Of a stretch of 64,000 nt of DNA, positions 15,414 to 24,309 are shown in pieces. The notes under the pieces are model-generated. The model made no database searches and was not told where the DNA came from. It saw only the letters and a list, made by a program, of their open reading frames with translations. Numbering within the stretch: the first letter of the stretch is position 1; each line of letters begins with the position of its first letter. Source of the stretch: Rhizobium sp. P32RR-XVIII (GTDB lineage Bacteria > Pseudomonadota > Alphaproteobacteria > Rhizobiales > Rhizobiaceae); contig NZ_JABAIH010000018.1 in the NCBI RefSeq assembly GCF_012641395.1, positions 1 to 64,000 of the forward strand, given 5' to 3'. Position numbers and translations under genes: made by a program.

Positions 15414-15630
15414 GTGCCGGGCGACGCGCGTGCCAGCAGGACAGGACTCGTCGATTCGCGTTGCGCGCCCATGTCCCCGCCAATCGTACCGGAGGCATCT
15501 GCGTCGAATAGCGCAGGGGGCGTTTCGGGCTGTTCCGGCATCTTTGCTGCAGTGCGACGAAACACCCCATACCGCTAACGGCCAGCCTCCTTTAGTGGCT
15601 GCATGGTCGAAACGAGAAGAGCTTTCAAAA

Positions 15631-16782
15631 GTGCCAAGACTATTAAAGATTTCAAGCCGCTTATCCGTATTGCCCCTGATCCTCCTGCTTGCCGGCTGCA
15701 ATATGGTTGTTATGGCCCCCTCCGGCGATATCGCTGTTCAGCAGCGTGATCTCATCATCGTCTCCACCGTCCTGATGCTGCTGATCATCGTACCGGTCAT
15801 CTTCCTCACGCTGTTCTTTGCCTGGCGGTATCGCCAGTCGAACACTGAGGCGACATATGATCCCGACTGGCATCATTCGACCCGTCTCGAAGTTGTCATC
15901 TGGTCGGCGCCGCTCGCCATCATTATCGCCTTGGGCGCGGTGACCTGGATCAGCACTCACCAGCTCGATCCGTACCGGCCGCTCGGCCGGCTTGATTCGG
16001 AGCGAACCGTTCCGGCAGACGCCAAGCCGTTGAACGTGGAAGTCGTGGCGCTCGACTGGAAATGGCTGTTCTTCTATCCCGATCTGGGCATCGCGACGGT
16101 CAACGAGCTGGCAGCTCCGGTCGACACGCCTATCAATTTCAAGATCACGGCCTCTTCGGTTATGAACTCGTTCTACATACCGGCTCTGGCAGGTCAGATC
16201 TATGCGATGCCGGGCATGCAGACGCAGCTTCACGCCGTTATCAACCATCCGGGCGAATTCGAGGGATTATCGGCGAACTACAGCGGCCCCGGCTTTTCCG
16301 GCATGCACTTCAAGTTCCATGGTCTCAGCCAGGCCGATTTCGACCAGTGGGTTCAAAACGCGAAGACACAAGGCACGCCACTCAGCCGAGACGCCTACCT
16401 GAAGCTTGAAAAGCCCAGCCAGAACGAACCCGCTCGGTATTATGCATCGTTCGACAACGGTCTCTACAATGCCATCCTCAACCTGTGCGCCACTCCCGGC
16501 AAGATGTGCATGAACGAGATGATGCACATCGACATGATGGGCGGCGCTGGCAAGGAGAGCCACGAAAATCGCGAGCGCCTGATCCAGGATGCAGCTCCGA
16601 TCGACGAGTTCGGCTCGCCCAATCAGGAACGCTACTTCGGGCCTGAGGCCTCAGTACAAAGTGACGATGCGCCCAAGGCGGAAACTGCCCACGACATGCC
16701 AATGTCTCATTCGGACATGTCATCCATGCCCGGCATGGACATGTCCGGCGGCGACCACGCGCATCCGAGCAACAGCAACTGA
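15631..16782 (+). CDS. cyoA: Cytochrome o ubiquinol oxidase subunit II
   Basis: Lipoprotein signal with lipobox LLLAGC, then two membrane helices (LIIVSTVLMLLIIVPVIFLTLFFAW; LEVVIWSAPLAIIIALGAVTWIS) and a periplasmic cupredoxin-like domain (VEVVALDWKWLFFYPDLGIATVNELAAP, SVMNSFYIPALAGQIYAMPGM) lacking the CuA Cys ligands, as expected for a quinol oxidase. The most likely start is the GTG at 15631, which places the signal peptide at the N-terminus. The 383-residue protein is about 70 longer than E. coli CyoA; the tail is Met/His-rich (HDMPMSHSDMSSMPGMDMSG). First gene of cyoABCD-surf1. Confidence 0.93.
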   Translation: MPRLLKISSRLSVLPLILLLAGCNMVVMAPSGDIAVQQRDLIIVSTVLMLLIIVPVIFLTLFFAWRYRQSNTEATYDPDWHHSTRLEVVIWSAPLAIIIALGAVTWISTHQLDPYRPLGRLDSERTVPADAKPLNVEVVALDWKWLFFYPDLGIATVNELAAPVDTPINFKITASSVMNSFYIPALAGQIYAMPGMQTQLHAVINHPGEFEGLSANYSGPGFSGMHFKFHGLSQADFDQWVQNAKTQGTPLSRDAYLKLEKPSQNEPARYYASFDNGLYNAILNLCATPGKMCMNEMMHIDMMGGAGKESHENRERLIQDAAPIDEFGSPNQERYFGPEASVQSDDAPKAETAHDMPMSHSDMSSMPGMDMSGGDHAHPSNSN

Positions 16783-16821
16783 CGCCTGGCGTCGACGATA
16801 TCAAACGAACAGGCTTACATC

Positions 16822-18825
16822 ATGTTTTCCAATCCCGACCTTATGAAGTTCGTCTTTGGACGGCTGACGCTCGACGCGATCCCGTACCATGAGCCGATCC
16901 TCGTCATGACATTCATCGGCGTCGCAATCGGCGGCCTCGCCGTCCTCGGTCTCCTCACCTATTTCCGTCTTTGGGGTTCGCTCTGGAACGAATGGATCAC
17001 CAGCATCGATCACAAGAAGATCGGCATCATGTACATCGTGCTGGCGGTGATCATGCTCCTGCGCGGCTTTTCGGATGCGATCCTGATGCGCCTGCAGCAG
17101 GCGGTCGCCTTCAATGGCAACGCCGGCTATCTGCCGCCGCACCACTATGATCAGATCTTCACGGCCCACGGCGTCATCATGATCTTCTTCGTGGCGATGC
17201 CGCTGGTGACGGGTCTCATGAACTTCGTCGTGCCGCTGCAGATCGGGGCGCGCGACGTCTCGTTCCCGTTCCTCAACAACTTCTCGTTCTGGATGACCAC
17301 GGCCGGCGCAATCATCGTCATGATTTCGCTCTTCGTCGGTGAATTCGCCCGTACCGGCTGGCTCGCCTATCCGCCGCTTTCCGATGCGGCCTACAGTCCA
17401 GGAGTGGGCGTCGACTACTACATCTGGGGTCTGCAGATCGCCGGTATCGGGACGCTGCTGTCGGGCATCAACCTGATCGCCACCATCGTCAAGATGCGCG
17501 CGCCGGGAATGACGATGATGAGGATGCCTGTCTTCACCTGGACGGCACTGTGCACCAACGTCCTGATCGTGGCATCCTTCCCGGTCCTGACCGCCGTTCT
17601 CGCCCTGCTGTCTCTCGACCGCTACGCCGGCACGAACTTCTTCACCAACGACCTCGGCGGCAATCCGATGATGTACATCAACCTCATCTGGATCTGGGGC
17701 CATCCCGAAGTCTACATCCTCATCCTTCCCGCCTTCGGCGTGTTCTCCGAGGTCGTGGCGACCTTCTCCGGCAAGCGGCTGTTCGGCTATGCCTCGATGG
17801 TCTACGCCACCGTCGTCATCACCATCCTCTCCTACCTCGTCTGGCTGCACCACTTCTTCACCATGGGCTCGGGCGCCAGCGTCAACGCCTTCTTCGGCAT
17901 CACGACCATGATCATCTCGATTCCCACGGGTGCGAAGATGTTCAACTGGCTATTCACGATGTATCACGGCCGTATCCGCTACGAGCTGCCGATGTATTGG
18001 ACGATCGGCTTCATGATCACCTTCGTGATCGGGGGCATGACCGGGGTGATGCTTGCCGTGCCGCCGGCCGACTTCGTGCTGCACAACTCACTCTTCCTTA
18101 TCGCCCACTTCCACAACGTCATCATCGGCGGCGTGCTGTTTGGCATGTTTGCCGGTATCAACTACTGGTTCCCGAAGGCCTTCGGCTTCAAGCTCGATGC
18201 GTTCTGGGGCAAGATGTCCTTCTGGTTCTGGCAGATCGGCTTCTGGTTTGCGTTCATGCCGCTCTACATCCTCGGCCTGATGGGCATTACCCGCCGCGTG
18301 AACCACTTCGACGATCCGTCCCTGCAGATCTGGTTCGTCATCGCCGCCTTCGGCGCAGTTCTGATTGCGATCGGAATTGCCTGCTTCCTCATCCAGCTTG
18401 TCGTCAGCTTCGTCAGGCGCGAGGAGTTGCGCGACGTGACCGGCGATCCGTGGAACGGCCGTACGCTGGAATGGTCGACCTCGTCTCCGCCGCCCGCATA
18501 TAACTTTGCTTTCACGCCGATCATCTACGATCACGACAGCTGGTGGGATATGAAAAAGCGCGGCTACAAGCGCCCGACAGAAGGCTTCATACCGATCCAC
18601 ATGCCGAAGAATACGGGTACCGGCTTTATCCTCGGCGTCCTAGCCATTGCCTTCTCGTTCGGCATGATCTGGTACATGTGGTGGCTGGCCGCCGTTACCT
18701 TTGTCGCAATGATCGCCATCGCGATCGGCCACACCTTCAACTACAAGCGTGACTTCTACATCCCGAAGGAAGAAGTCATCACCACCGAAGCGGAGCGCAC
18801 CAAGCTGCTCGCAGGACAGGTATAA
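16822..18825 (+). CDS. cyoB: Cytochrome o ubiquinol oxidase subunit I
   Basis: The 667-residue haem-copper oxidase core pumps protons while reducing O2 to water. Visible signatures include TAHGVIMIFFVAMP (haem ligand region), WIWGHPEVYILILPAFG (CuB His and cross-linked Tyr), LVWLHHFFTMG (two CuB His) and FLIAHFHNVIIGG (haem ligands). The N-terminal segment and SIDHKKIGIMYI are typical of CyoB. Starts 39 bases after cyoA. The length and motif set are complete. Confidence 0.98.
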   Translation: MFSNPDLMKFVFGRLTLDAIPYHEPILVMTFIGVAIGGLAVLGLLTYFRLWGSLWNEWITSIDHKKIGIMYIVLAVIMLLRGFSDAILMRLQQAVAFNGNAGYLPPHHYDQIFTAHGVIMIFFVAMPLVTGLMNFVVPLQIGARDVSFPFLNNFSFWMTTAGAIIVMISLFVGEFARTGWLAYPPLSDAAYSPGVGVDYYIWGLQIAGIGTLLSGINLIATIVKMRAPGMTMMRMPVFTWTALCTNVLIVASFPVLTAVLALLSLDRYAGTNFFTNDLGGNPMMYINLIWIWGHPEVYILILPAFGVFSEVVATFSGKRLFGYASMVYATVVITILSYLVWLHHFFTMGSGASVNAFFGITTMIISIPTGAKMFNWLFTMYHGRIRYELPMYWTIGFMITFVIGGMTGVMLAVPPADFVLHNSLFLIAHFHNVIIGGVLFGMFAGINYWFPKAFGFKLDAFWGKMSFWFWQIGFWFAFMPLYILGLMGITRRVNHFDDPSLQIWFVIAAFGAVLIAIGIACFLIQLVVSFVRREELRDVTGDPWNGRTLEWSTSSPPPAYNFAFTPIIYDHDSWWDMKKRGYKRPTEGFIPIHMPKNTGTGFILGVLAIAFSFGMIWYMWWLAAVTFVAMIAIAIGHTFNYKRDFYIPKEEVITTEAERTKLLAGQV

Positions 18826-18828
18826 ACC

Positions 18829-19461
18829 ATGACGACGACCTACGCTAACACCGCCACCGAGGCCGACAAGGCGCCCGTCTTCTACATGACGGAGGAGCAT
18901 CATCCCGAAGGGAGCACGATGCTCGGCTTCTGGATGTACATCATGAGCGACTGCCTGATCTTTGCAGTCCTCTTCGCCACCTACGCCGTGGTCGGCCGCA
19001 ACTATGCGGCCGGACCTTCGCCTGCCGACCTCTTCGAGCTGCCGATCGTCGCCGTCAACACGACGATGCTGCTGCTGTCTTCGATCACCTATGGCTTTGC
19101 AATGCTGCAGATGCAGAAGCAGAATATGGGGGCGACGCTGAAATGGCTTGCGATCACCGGCATCTTCGGCGCCGTCTTCGTCGGGCTTGAGCTCTACGAA
19201 TTCACAAACCTCATCCTTGAAGGCGCCGGCCCGCAGCGCAGCGCCTTCCTCTCGGCCTTCTTCACGCTGGTCGGTACCCACGGACTGCACGTAACGGTCG
19301 GTATCGTCTGGATGATCACACTGATGATCCAAGTCCGCCAGCGCGGCCTGATCGCCGAAAACAAGCGCCGCCTGATGTGCCTCAGCATGTTCTGGCACTT
19401 CCTTGACGTTGTCTGGATCGGCGTCTTTTCCTTTGTTTACCTGATCGGAGTTGTCGGATGA
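18829..19461 (+). CDS. cyoC: Cytochrome o ubiquinol oxidase subunit III
   Basis: 210 residues with five membrane helices (LGFWMYIMSDCLIFAVLFATYAVV; VNTTMLLLSSITYGFAML; WLAITGIFGAVFVGLELYEF; AFFTLVGTHGLHVTVGIVWMI; FWHFLDVVWIGVFSFVYLIG), matching CyoC. The C-terminal HFLDVVWI motif is characteristic of oxidase subunit III. It starts 3 bases after the cyoB stop and overlaps cyoD by 4 bases, so expression is coupled. Confidence 0.97.
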   Translation: MTTTYANTATEADKAPVFYMTEEHHPEGSTMLGFWMYIMSDCLIFAVLFATYAVVGRNYAAGPSPADLFELPIVAVNTTMLLLSSITYGFAMLQMQKQNMGATLKWLAITGIFGAVFVGLELYEFTNLILEGAGPQRSAFLSAFFTLVGTHGLHVTVGIVWMITLMIQVRQRGLIAENKRRLMCLSMFWHFLDVVWIGVFSFVYLIGVVG

Positions 19462-19865
19462 GCTCGAATGTAACCACGCACGGGAACGGTCACGACGCCC
19501 ATCACGATCATGGACACGGACATGGCCATGAGGCCAGCCACGGCACCTTCAAGAGCTACATGACCGGCTTTGTTCTCTCCGTGATCCTCACGGCGATACC
19601 TTTCTGGCTGGTCATGGGCAACGTCTTCGACAGTAAGTCCACGACGGTAGCGCTGATCATGATCTTCGGCGCCATCCAGATCGTCGTGCACATGATCTAT
19701 TTCCTGCATCTCGATACGAAGTCGGAAGGTGGGTGGAACATGATGGCGTTCATCTTCACCCTCCTCATCGTGGTGATCGCCCTCAGCGGCTCGCTCTGGG
19801 TCATGTATCACCTCAACGCCAACATGATGCCCATGTCTCCGGAAATGATGAAGAACATGCCATAA
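19458..19865 (+). CDS. cyoD: Cytochrome o ubiquinol oxidase subunit IV with His-rich N-terminus
   Basis: Three membrane helices (YMTGFVLSVILTAIPFWLVM; VALIMIFGAIQIVVHMIYFLHL; FIFTLLIVVIALSGSLWVMYHL) match CyoD. Residues 6-30 are exceptionally His-rich (about 12 His in HGNGHDAHHDHGHGHGHEASHG-like segments), an extension not found in E. coli CyoD and suggestive of metal binding on the cytoplasmic side. The start overlaps the cyoC stop (ATGA). A GNRA-capped hairpin follows the stop. Confidence 0.95.
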   Translation: MSSNVTTHGNGHDAHHDHGHGHGHEASHGTFKSYMTGFVLSVILTAIPFWLVMGNVFDSKSTTVALIMIFGAIQIVVHMIYFLHLDTKSEGGWNMMAFIFTLLIVVIALSGSLWVMYHLNANMMPMSPEMMKNMP

Positions 19866-19873
19866 CGGCATCG

Positions 19874-19899
19874 AACGGGCGGCGGCAACGCCGCCCGTT
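19874..19899 (+). terminator. GNRA-capped hairpin between cyoD and surf1
   Basis: A perfect 11-bp stem (AACGGGCGGCG with CGCCGCCCGTT) closed by a GCAA tetraloop, 14 bases before the surf1 ATG. Only a short CCGGTTTT follows. It probably limits read-through or protects the cyoABCD 3' end rather than fully terminating. Confidence 0.6.
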
Positions 19900-19913
19900 C
19901 CGGTTTTGGAACC

Positions 19914-20675
19914 ATGACAGACACCTTCGCCAAACCCCAACACAGGCGTCGATCGCCGATCAAGCTCGCAATGTTCTGCGGCCTCATGCTCCTGTCGATC
20001 GCAGGCTTTGTCGCGCTTGGCATCTGGCAGGTGGAGCGGCTCTCCTGGAAACTCGACCTCATCGCCCGCGTCGATCAACGCGTGCATGCGGAGCCGATTC
20101 CGGCGCCGACCGGAAGGCCGGCCAATGCTGCCGATGACGAATACCGCCATGTTACAGCAACCGGCACGCTGCAGAACGGCAAGGAAACGTTAGTCTACGC
20201 CTCAACCGAATTGGGGCCTGGCTACTGGGTCATGACCCCGCTGGTACTTTCCGATGGCACGGCGATCCTGATCAATCGCGGCTTCGTGCCGACGGACAAG
20301 CGCGATCCCGCCACGCGGCCCGCGAGCCAGCTTTCCACTCCGGTCACGATCACCGGACTGCTGCGGATGACCGAACCGAAAGGCTCGTTGTTGCAATCGA
20401 ACGATCCAGCGGCGCGCCGCTGGTATTCCCGCGACGTCGCGGCAATCACGGCAGACAAGAATGTCGCTAACGCCGCTCCCTATTTCATAGATGCCGATGC
20501 GACACCCAATCTCGGTGGGTTGCCAGTCGGCGGGCTGACGCGGGTCGTGTTTCCGAACAGTCACCTCAGCTATGCGATCACATGGTTTGCCCTTGCGCTG
20601 ATGGTAGCGGGACTGCTGGCTTTTGTGATCCGTAGTGAGATCCGTGCGAACAGGCCGAAGCAATCGTCCGGCTGA
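19914..20675 (+). CDS. SURF1-family oxidase assembly protein
   Basis: 253 residues with an N-terminal helix (IKLAMFCGLMLLSIAGFVALGIWQVERLSWK) and a C-terminal helix (YAITWFALALMVAGLLAFVI) flanking the periplasmic domain (YRHVTATGTL, GPGYWVMTPLVLSDGTAILINRGFVP). SURF1 proteins assist haem insertion into oxidases; its place right after cyoABCD suggests this oxidase is the client. The last 98 bases overlap, tail to tail, the 3' end of the hybrid kinase gene on the other strand. Confidence 0.93.
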   Translation: MTDTFAKPQHRRRSPIKLAMFCGLMLLSIAGFVALGIWQVERLSWKLDLIARVDQRVHAEPIPAPTGRPANAADDEYRHVTATGTLQNGKETLVYASTELGPGYWVMTPLVLSDGTAILINRGFVPTDKRDPATRPASQLSTPVTITGLLRMTEPKGSLLQSNDPAARRWYSRDVAAITADKNVANAAPYFIDADATPNLGGLPVGGLTRVVFPNSHLSYAITWFALALMVAGLLAFVIRSEIRANRPKQSSG

Positions 20676-22587
20676 TCGCTTCCGCAAGTTGTGCCTGTGA
20701 AAACGGCTTGCCGAGCCGCGGCAGATCGGTGAGACCGCCGCCAGGAGGGATGTCCGCATAGCCGGTTGCAAGGACGATGGGCATTTCCGGCCATCTGCGG
20801 CGGATTGCCTCTGCGAGCTGTGCACCGGTCATAAGCGGCATGGCATGATCGGAGATCACAAGATCAACCGGCTCGGCGGCGAGGATGGCCAGCGCATCGG
20901 CGCCTGACGTCGCGTCAATGACCTGGTGGCCAAGGTCCTCGAGCATCAAAACCGTATTCATCAGGACAAGGCTGTCGTCATCGACGGCCAGGATGCGGAG
21001 AGCGCGCTCCGAGCCGGGCTGCACCGCCGGTTCCTCGATGTCTCCCGCGGATCCGGCCTCCTGGGCAAAGACTGCCGGGAACCACAGTTCGACAACGGTG
21101 CCTTCGCCCACGTCGCTTTTCAACACCAGCTCGCCGCCTGATTGCGCAACAAGCCCTTGAACCATCGACAAACCAAGGCCAGTGCCTTTCCCAACGCCCT
21201 TTGTCGTGAAGAAGGGCGTCGTCGCCTGTTCGAGCGTTTTTTCGTCCATCCCTTCGCCGTGGTCGATGACCGACAGGCAGAGGTAAGCACCGGGAGCCAG
21301 TGTCCCTTTCTTGCTCTCGATCGTCCGCTCGTCCGCCCTCACGATCACGCGTCCGCCATCCGGCATCGCATCGCGCGCATTCACGACGAGATTGAGAACG
21401 GCCGCTTCGAGCTGGTTCGGATCGCTGGCGATTCCAGGAAGGCTTTGTGGCACTTGGATGTCCAGGATCATCAGCGGCCCCAGCGCGCGGCGCAACATGT
21501 CCGCCATACCGTCCATGAGGCTCGTAACATCGATGCTTTCGAACGCGAGCTCCTGGCGCCGTGAAAAGGCAAGCATTCGCTGCGTCAAGGCGGCGCCGCG
21601 CTGAGCGCCCTGGATCGCATTGTCGACGAGCGGCAGGATCCCAGGCTCCTTCGGCAGACGCTTCTTCAGTATCTCGAGGCTGCCCAATACGGCCATCAGC
21701 AGATTGTTGAAGTCGTGGGCGATCCCCCCGGTAAGCTGGCCGATCGCTTCCATTTTCTGGGCTTGGAACAGCTCCTCACGAGCCTGCTCGAGCGCTCGCT
21801 GCGTTTCCCGCTTCTCGGTAATGTCACGAGTGATTTTGGCAAAGCCTATGACACGGCCGAAATCGTCCTTGATAGCGTCGAGAACGACGCTTGCCCAGAA
21901 GCGGCTGCCATCCTTGCGCTGGCGCCAACCTTCCTTCTCGAAACGGCCATGCTTTCGGGCCGCTTCGAGAGCCTTTTGCGGGTCACCTGCTGCGCGATCT
22001 TCTTCGGTATAGAACGTTGAAAAGTGCTTGCCGATGATCTCTTCCGCCGAATAGCCCTTGATACGTTCGGCGCCGGAATTCCAGCTGCTGACGCTTCCAT
22101 CCGGATCAAGCATGTAGATCGCGTAGTCGGAGACGCCCTGGACCAGAATACGGAACTGCTGTTCGCTGCGCTTCAGCGCGCCCTCGGCCTCCCTGCGCTC
22201 CGTCAGGTCGCGTGTGATCTTGGCGAAGCCGACCAGCTTTCCGACGGGACTCCGGATCGGATCGATGATCACGTGGGCCCAGAAGCGACTGCCATCCTTA
22301 CGCTGACGCCAGCCCTCACCCTCGAAGCGTCCTTCGCGTTCCGCAATCGCAAGTGCCCTTTGGGGTAGGCCCGCCGCCCGGTCTTCGTCGAGATAGAAGC
22401 GCGAGAAATGCTGACCGATAATCTCCGCCTGCTGATAGCCCTTGAACCGCTGGGCTCCGGCATTCCAGCTCACGACGTATCCATCGGGGCTCAGCATGTA
22501 GATGGCATAGTCAGTGATGGCATCCACAAGCAACCGAAAGCGACCCTCATCCACGAGAGACGCGTCATATCGATCAACAACTTCCAT
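20578..22587 (-). CDS. Hybrid sensor histidine kinase with two tandem PAS domains and a receiver
   Basis: Soluble protein of 669 residues: PAS1 (about 15-130) and PAS2 (about 143-258) are near duplicates (both contain GWRQRKDGSRFWA and GFAKITRD); HisKA with His291 (GGIAHDFNNLL); HATPase (LNLVVNARDAMPDGG, TGLGLSMVQG); receiver (LAVDDDSLVLMNTVLML, VISDHAMP) near the C-terminus. No transmembrane helix is seen, so it senses a cytoplasmic cue. The ATG at 22587 has GGGGG 4 bases upstream; extension to 22803 is unlikely. Its 3' end overlaps surf1 by 98 bases. Confidence 0.92.
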   Translation of the reverse strand: MEVVDRYDASLVDEGRFRLLVDAITDYAIYMLSPDGYVVSWNAGAQRFKGYQQAEIIGQHFSRFYLDEDRAAGLPQRALAIAEREGRFEGEGWRQRKDGSRFWAHVIIDPIRSPVGKLVGFAKITRDLTERREAEGALKRSEQQFRILVQGVSDYAIYMLDPDGSVSSWNSGAERIKGYSAEEIIGKHFSTFYTEEDRAAGDPQKALEAARKHGRFEKEGWRQRKDGSRFWASVVLDAIKDDFGRVIGFAKITRDITEKRETQRALEQAREELFQAQKMEAIGQLTGGIAHDFNNLLMAVLGSLEILKKRLPKEPGILPLVDNAIQGAQRGAALTQRMLAFSRRQELAFESIDVTSLMDGMADMLRRALGPLMILDIQVPQSLPGIASDPNQLEAAVLNLVVNARDAMPDGGRVIVRADERTIESKKGTLAPGAYLCLSVIDHGEGMDEKTLEQATTPFFTTKGVGKGTGLGLSMVQGLVAQSGGELVLKSDVGEGTVVELWFPAVFAQEAGSAGDIEEPAVQPGSERALRILAVDDDSLVLMNTVLMLEDLGHQVIDATSGADALAILAAEPVDLVISDHAMPLMTGAQLAEAIRRRWPEMPIVLATGYADIPPGGGLTDLPRLGKPFSQAQLAEAISRTIASACSHGSHYGSQKPAVPLPSAQGQTM

Positions 22588-22666
22588 AATGCCCCCAAAC
22601 GACACCACACCAGACGCTTTAAACTGCGTAAAGCGAGAAATGGTTCCCAGGGAAAGCGAAATAATT

Positions 22667-24073
22667 TCAAATAGCTCTGCTTTGAGGATAGAGCTGCTGG
22701 CCAATCCTGTTGGCGGCTGCATATGCCTGACTGACGATCTCAGGAACCAGATCGATATCCGGCAGGCTGCCAAGGCCGAGCGGACCGATTGCGAAGAGGC
22801 CATTCACCGTCGATCCGTCCTCGAGGCATGGCTCGCCGCGCTCATTGACGGCAAGGCCAAGCGAAAGCTCGTCCGGCGCCGCCAGGCCCGAGGTGATGAG
22901 GCTCTGTATCAACGGCATAGCCAGATCCGGTCGCCTGCAGCGGCAATCGAAAACGCGTTCCGCATAAATCACCTCCTCGACGTTCGATCCGGCCGGCGTG
23001 AAGAAGATGCCGCTGAGTCCCCTGCGCCCGGCAGTGCCGCAGCGAAGACCGGTATTGCCGGAAGCTAGCTCCTGCTTCAGGCGCAGGTACATCGCCTCGG
23101 GCAGGCGATTGCGATGGCTGTCGTAGATCGCACGCAGATGCCGGTTGAACTGTCGTTTCTGATGTGCAGGCAGCGAACGCCAAAGGGATCGTGCATGCTT
23201 GCGCAGGCCGTTCATCACCGATTGCCAGCTACGGCCCTGCTCCTCCGCCTGGCGGCAGGCGGTGCGAATGAAACGCACAATGTCCGGCAGGCTTTGCGGC
23301 AGCTCCTCTGCGGGAAAGACCGGATCGGCGGAATTCGGCGTATGGCTCTGCGGCAGGAAACCGTGTTTCGAGACAATGGTGATCTGCCCGGTGTAGCCGC
23401 CGTCGCGCAGTTGCAGCAACTGATCGACGACGCGAATGCCGCTTCCGAGCAGAACCGTATGCGGCCGGGCGACGAGGCGTTGCGCCCGCACCGGCGAGTG
23501 ATCCTCCGCTTCCGGCTCGCGCTCGGACAGGCCATAGCCCGTCGCCAGGATAACGGTGTCGAAGAGCCGATTGGTGGGCGTGGCGGTTTCGAGGAGGAAG
23601 CGGTTTGCCTGGCCTCTGCGGATAGAGCCAACCGGCTCGGGAGTGACCTGTACGGTGATATCCTTGCGGGCTGCGAGCGCTTCGGAGAAGCGCTGATAGA
23701 CGTAATCGCTGAAAAGCTCTCTGGGCACGAAAATCTGGCGGAAACCCGGGATCGCCGCGGGCACGGCAGCGCGGAATTCCGCGTTGCTACAGAGCCAGTC
23801 ATTGAAATCATCAGCATCGCCGAGCGCCACCGAGAGATCGCGGACACGGCTGTTGAGGATCGTCGAAGCGCGCGCCGACGACAGTGCCTGCCCCCCGCTG
23901 ACCGCGGAATTCGGATCGAAAAGCTGCAGATGAAACGGCGTCCGCACCGTCTTCATCAAGGCAATTGCGCTCATCATGCCGGAAAAGCCACGGCCGACGA
24001 TCGCGATCCGCAGTATGGCCGAACGAGGGGCGGCCGCATTGATTTTCGAGGCAAAAAGGCTCTCAACCGTCAT
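22667..24073 (-). CDS. FAD/NAD(P)-binding protein (NAD_binding_9 type)
   Basis: The N-terminus has a dinucleotide motif IAIVGRGFSGMMSAIALM; further FAD-contact segments are TVILATGYGLSEREPE and SNVEEVIYAERVFDCRCRRPD near the middle and NGLFAIGPLGLGSLPDIDLVPEI at the C-terminus. The arrangement resembles YdhS-type flavoproteins of unknown reaction. 468 residues; AAGGGAG precedes the ATG. It lies 79 bases upstream of the kinase start on the same strand, so the two may be co-transcribed. Substrate unknown. Confidence 0.8.
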   Translation of the reverse strand: MTVESLFASKINAAAPRSAILRIAIVGRGFSGMMSAIALMKTVRTPFHLQLFDPNSAVSGGQALSSARASTILNSRVRDLSVALGDADDFNDWLCSNAEFRAAVPAAIPGFRQIFVPRELFSDYVYQRFSEALAARKDITVQVTPEPVGSIRRGQANRFLLETATPTNRLFDTVILATGYGLSEREPEAEDHSPVRAQRLVARPHTVLLGSGIRVVDQLLQLRDGGYTGQITIVSKHGFLPQSHTPNSADPVFPAEELPQSLPDIVRFIRTACRQAEEQGRSWQSVMNGLRKHARSLWRSLPAHQKRQFNRHLRAIYDSHRNRLPEAMYLRLKQELASGNTGLRCGTAGRRGLSGIFFTPAGSNVEEVIYAERVFDCRCRRPDLAMPLIQSLITSGLAAPDELSLGLAVNERGEPCLEDGSTVNGLFAIGPLGLGSLPDIDLVPEIVSQAYAAANRIGQQLYPQSRAI

Positions 24074-24309
24074 CTCAACTCCCTTGCGGGCTGTGCCCGC
24101 ATCGCGTCTCGATCAAGGTTTCAACGCAGGAATACCAGCTCATGCGTTGATTAGGTTCGCTAGTCACAACGAGTGAAGCCTATTGGTTCGCGCCGAACCG
24201 GGCAAAAGGCGCACAGGCCATGCCGCACGCGGCGGTATAGTCTATTAAACTAGTCGTGTATCAAAGCGCGAAAAAGGGCGGGTGGCAAGTTTTTTTTCCG
24301 AAGCCTCCC

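Noticed and set aside
16801..17853. 350-codon frame antisense to cyoB
   Set aside because: Same reason: highly charged, no motif, opposite strand of a conserved oxidase gene.
24185..24199. GGTTCG-N3-CGAACC dyad between AraC and FAD genes
   Set aside because: Six-base arms can occur by chance in GC-rich DNA; no second copy was found.
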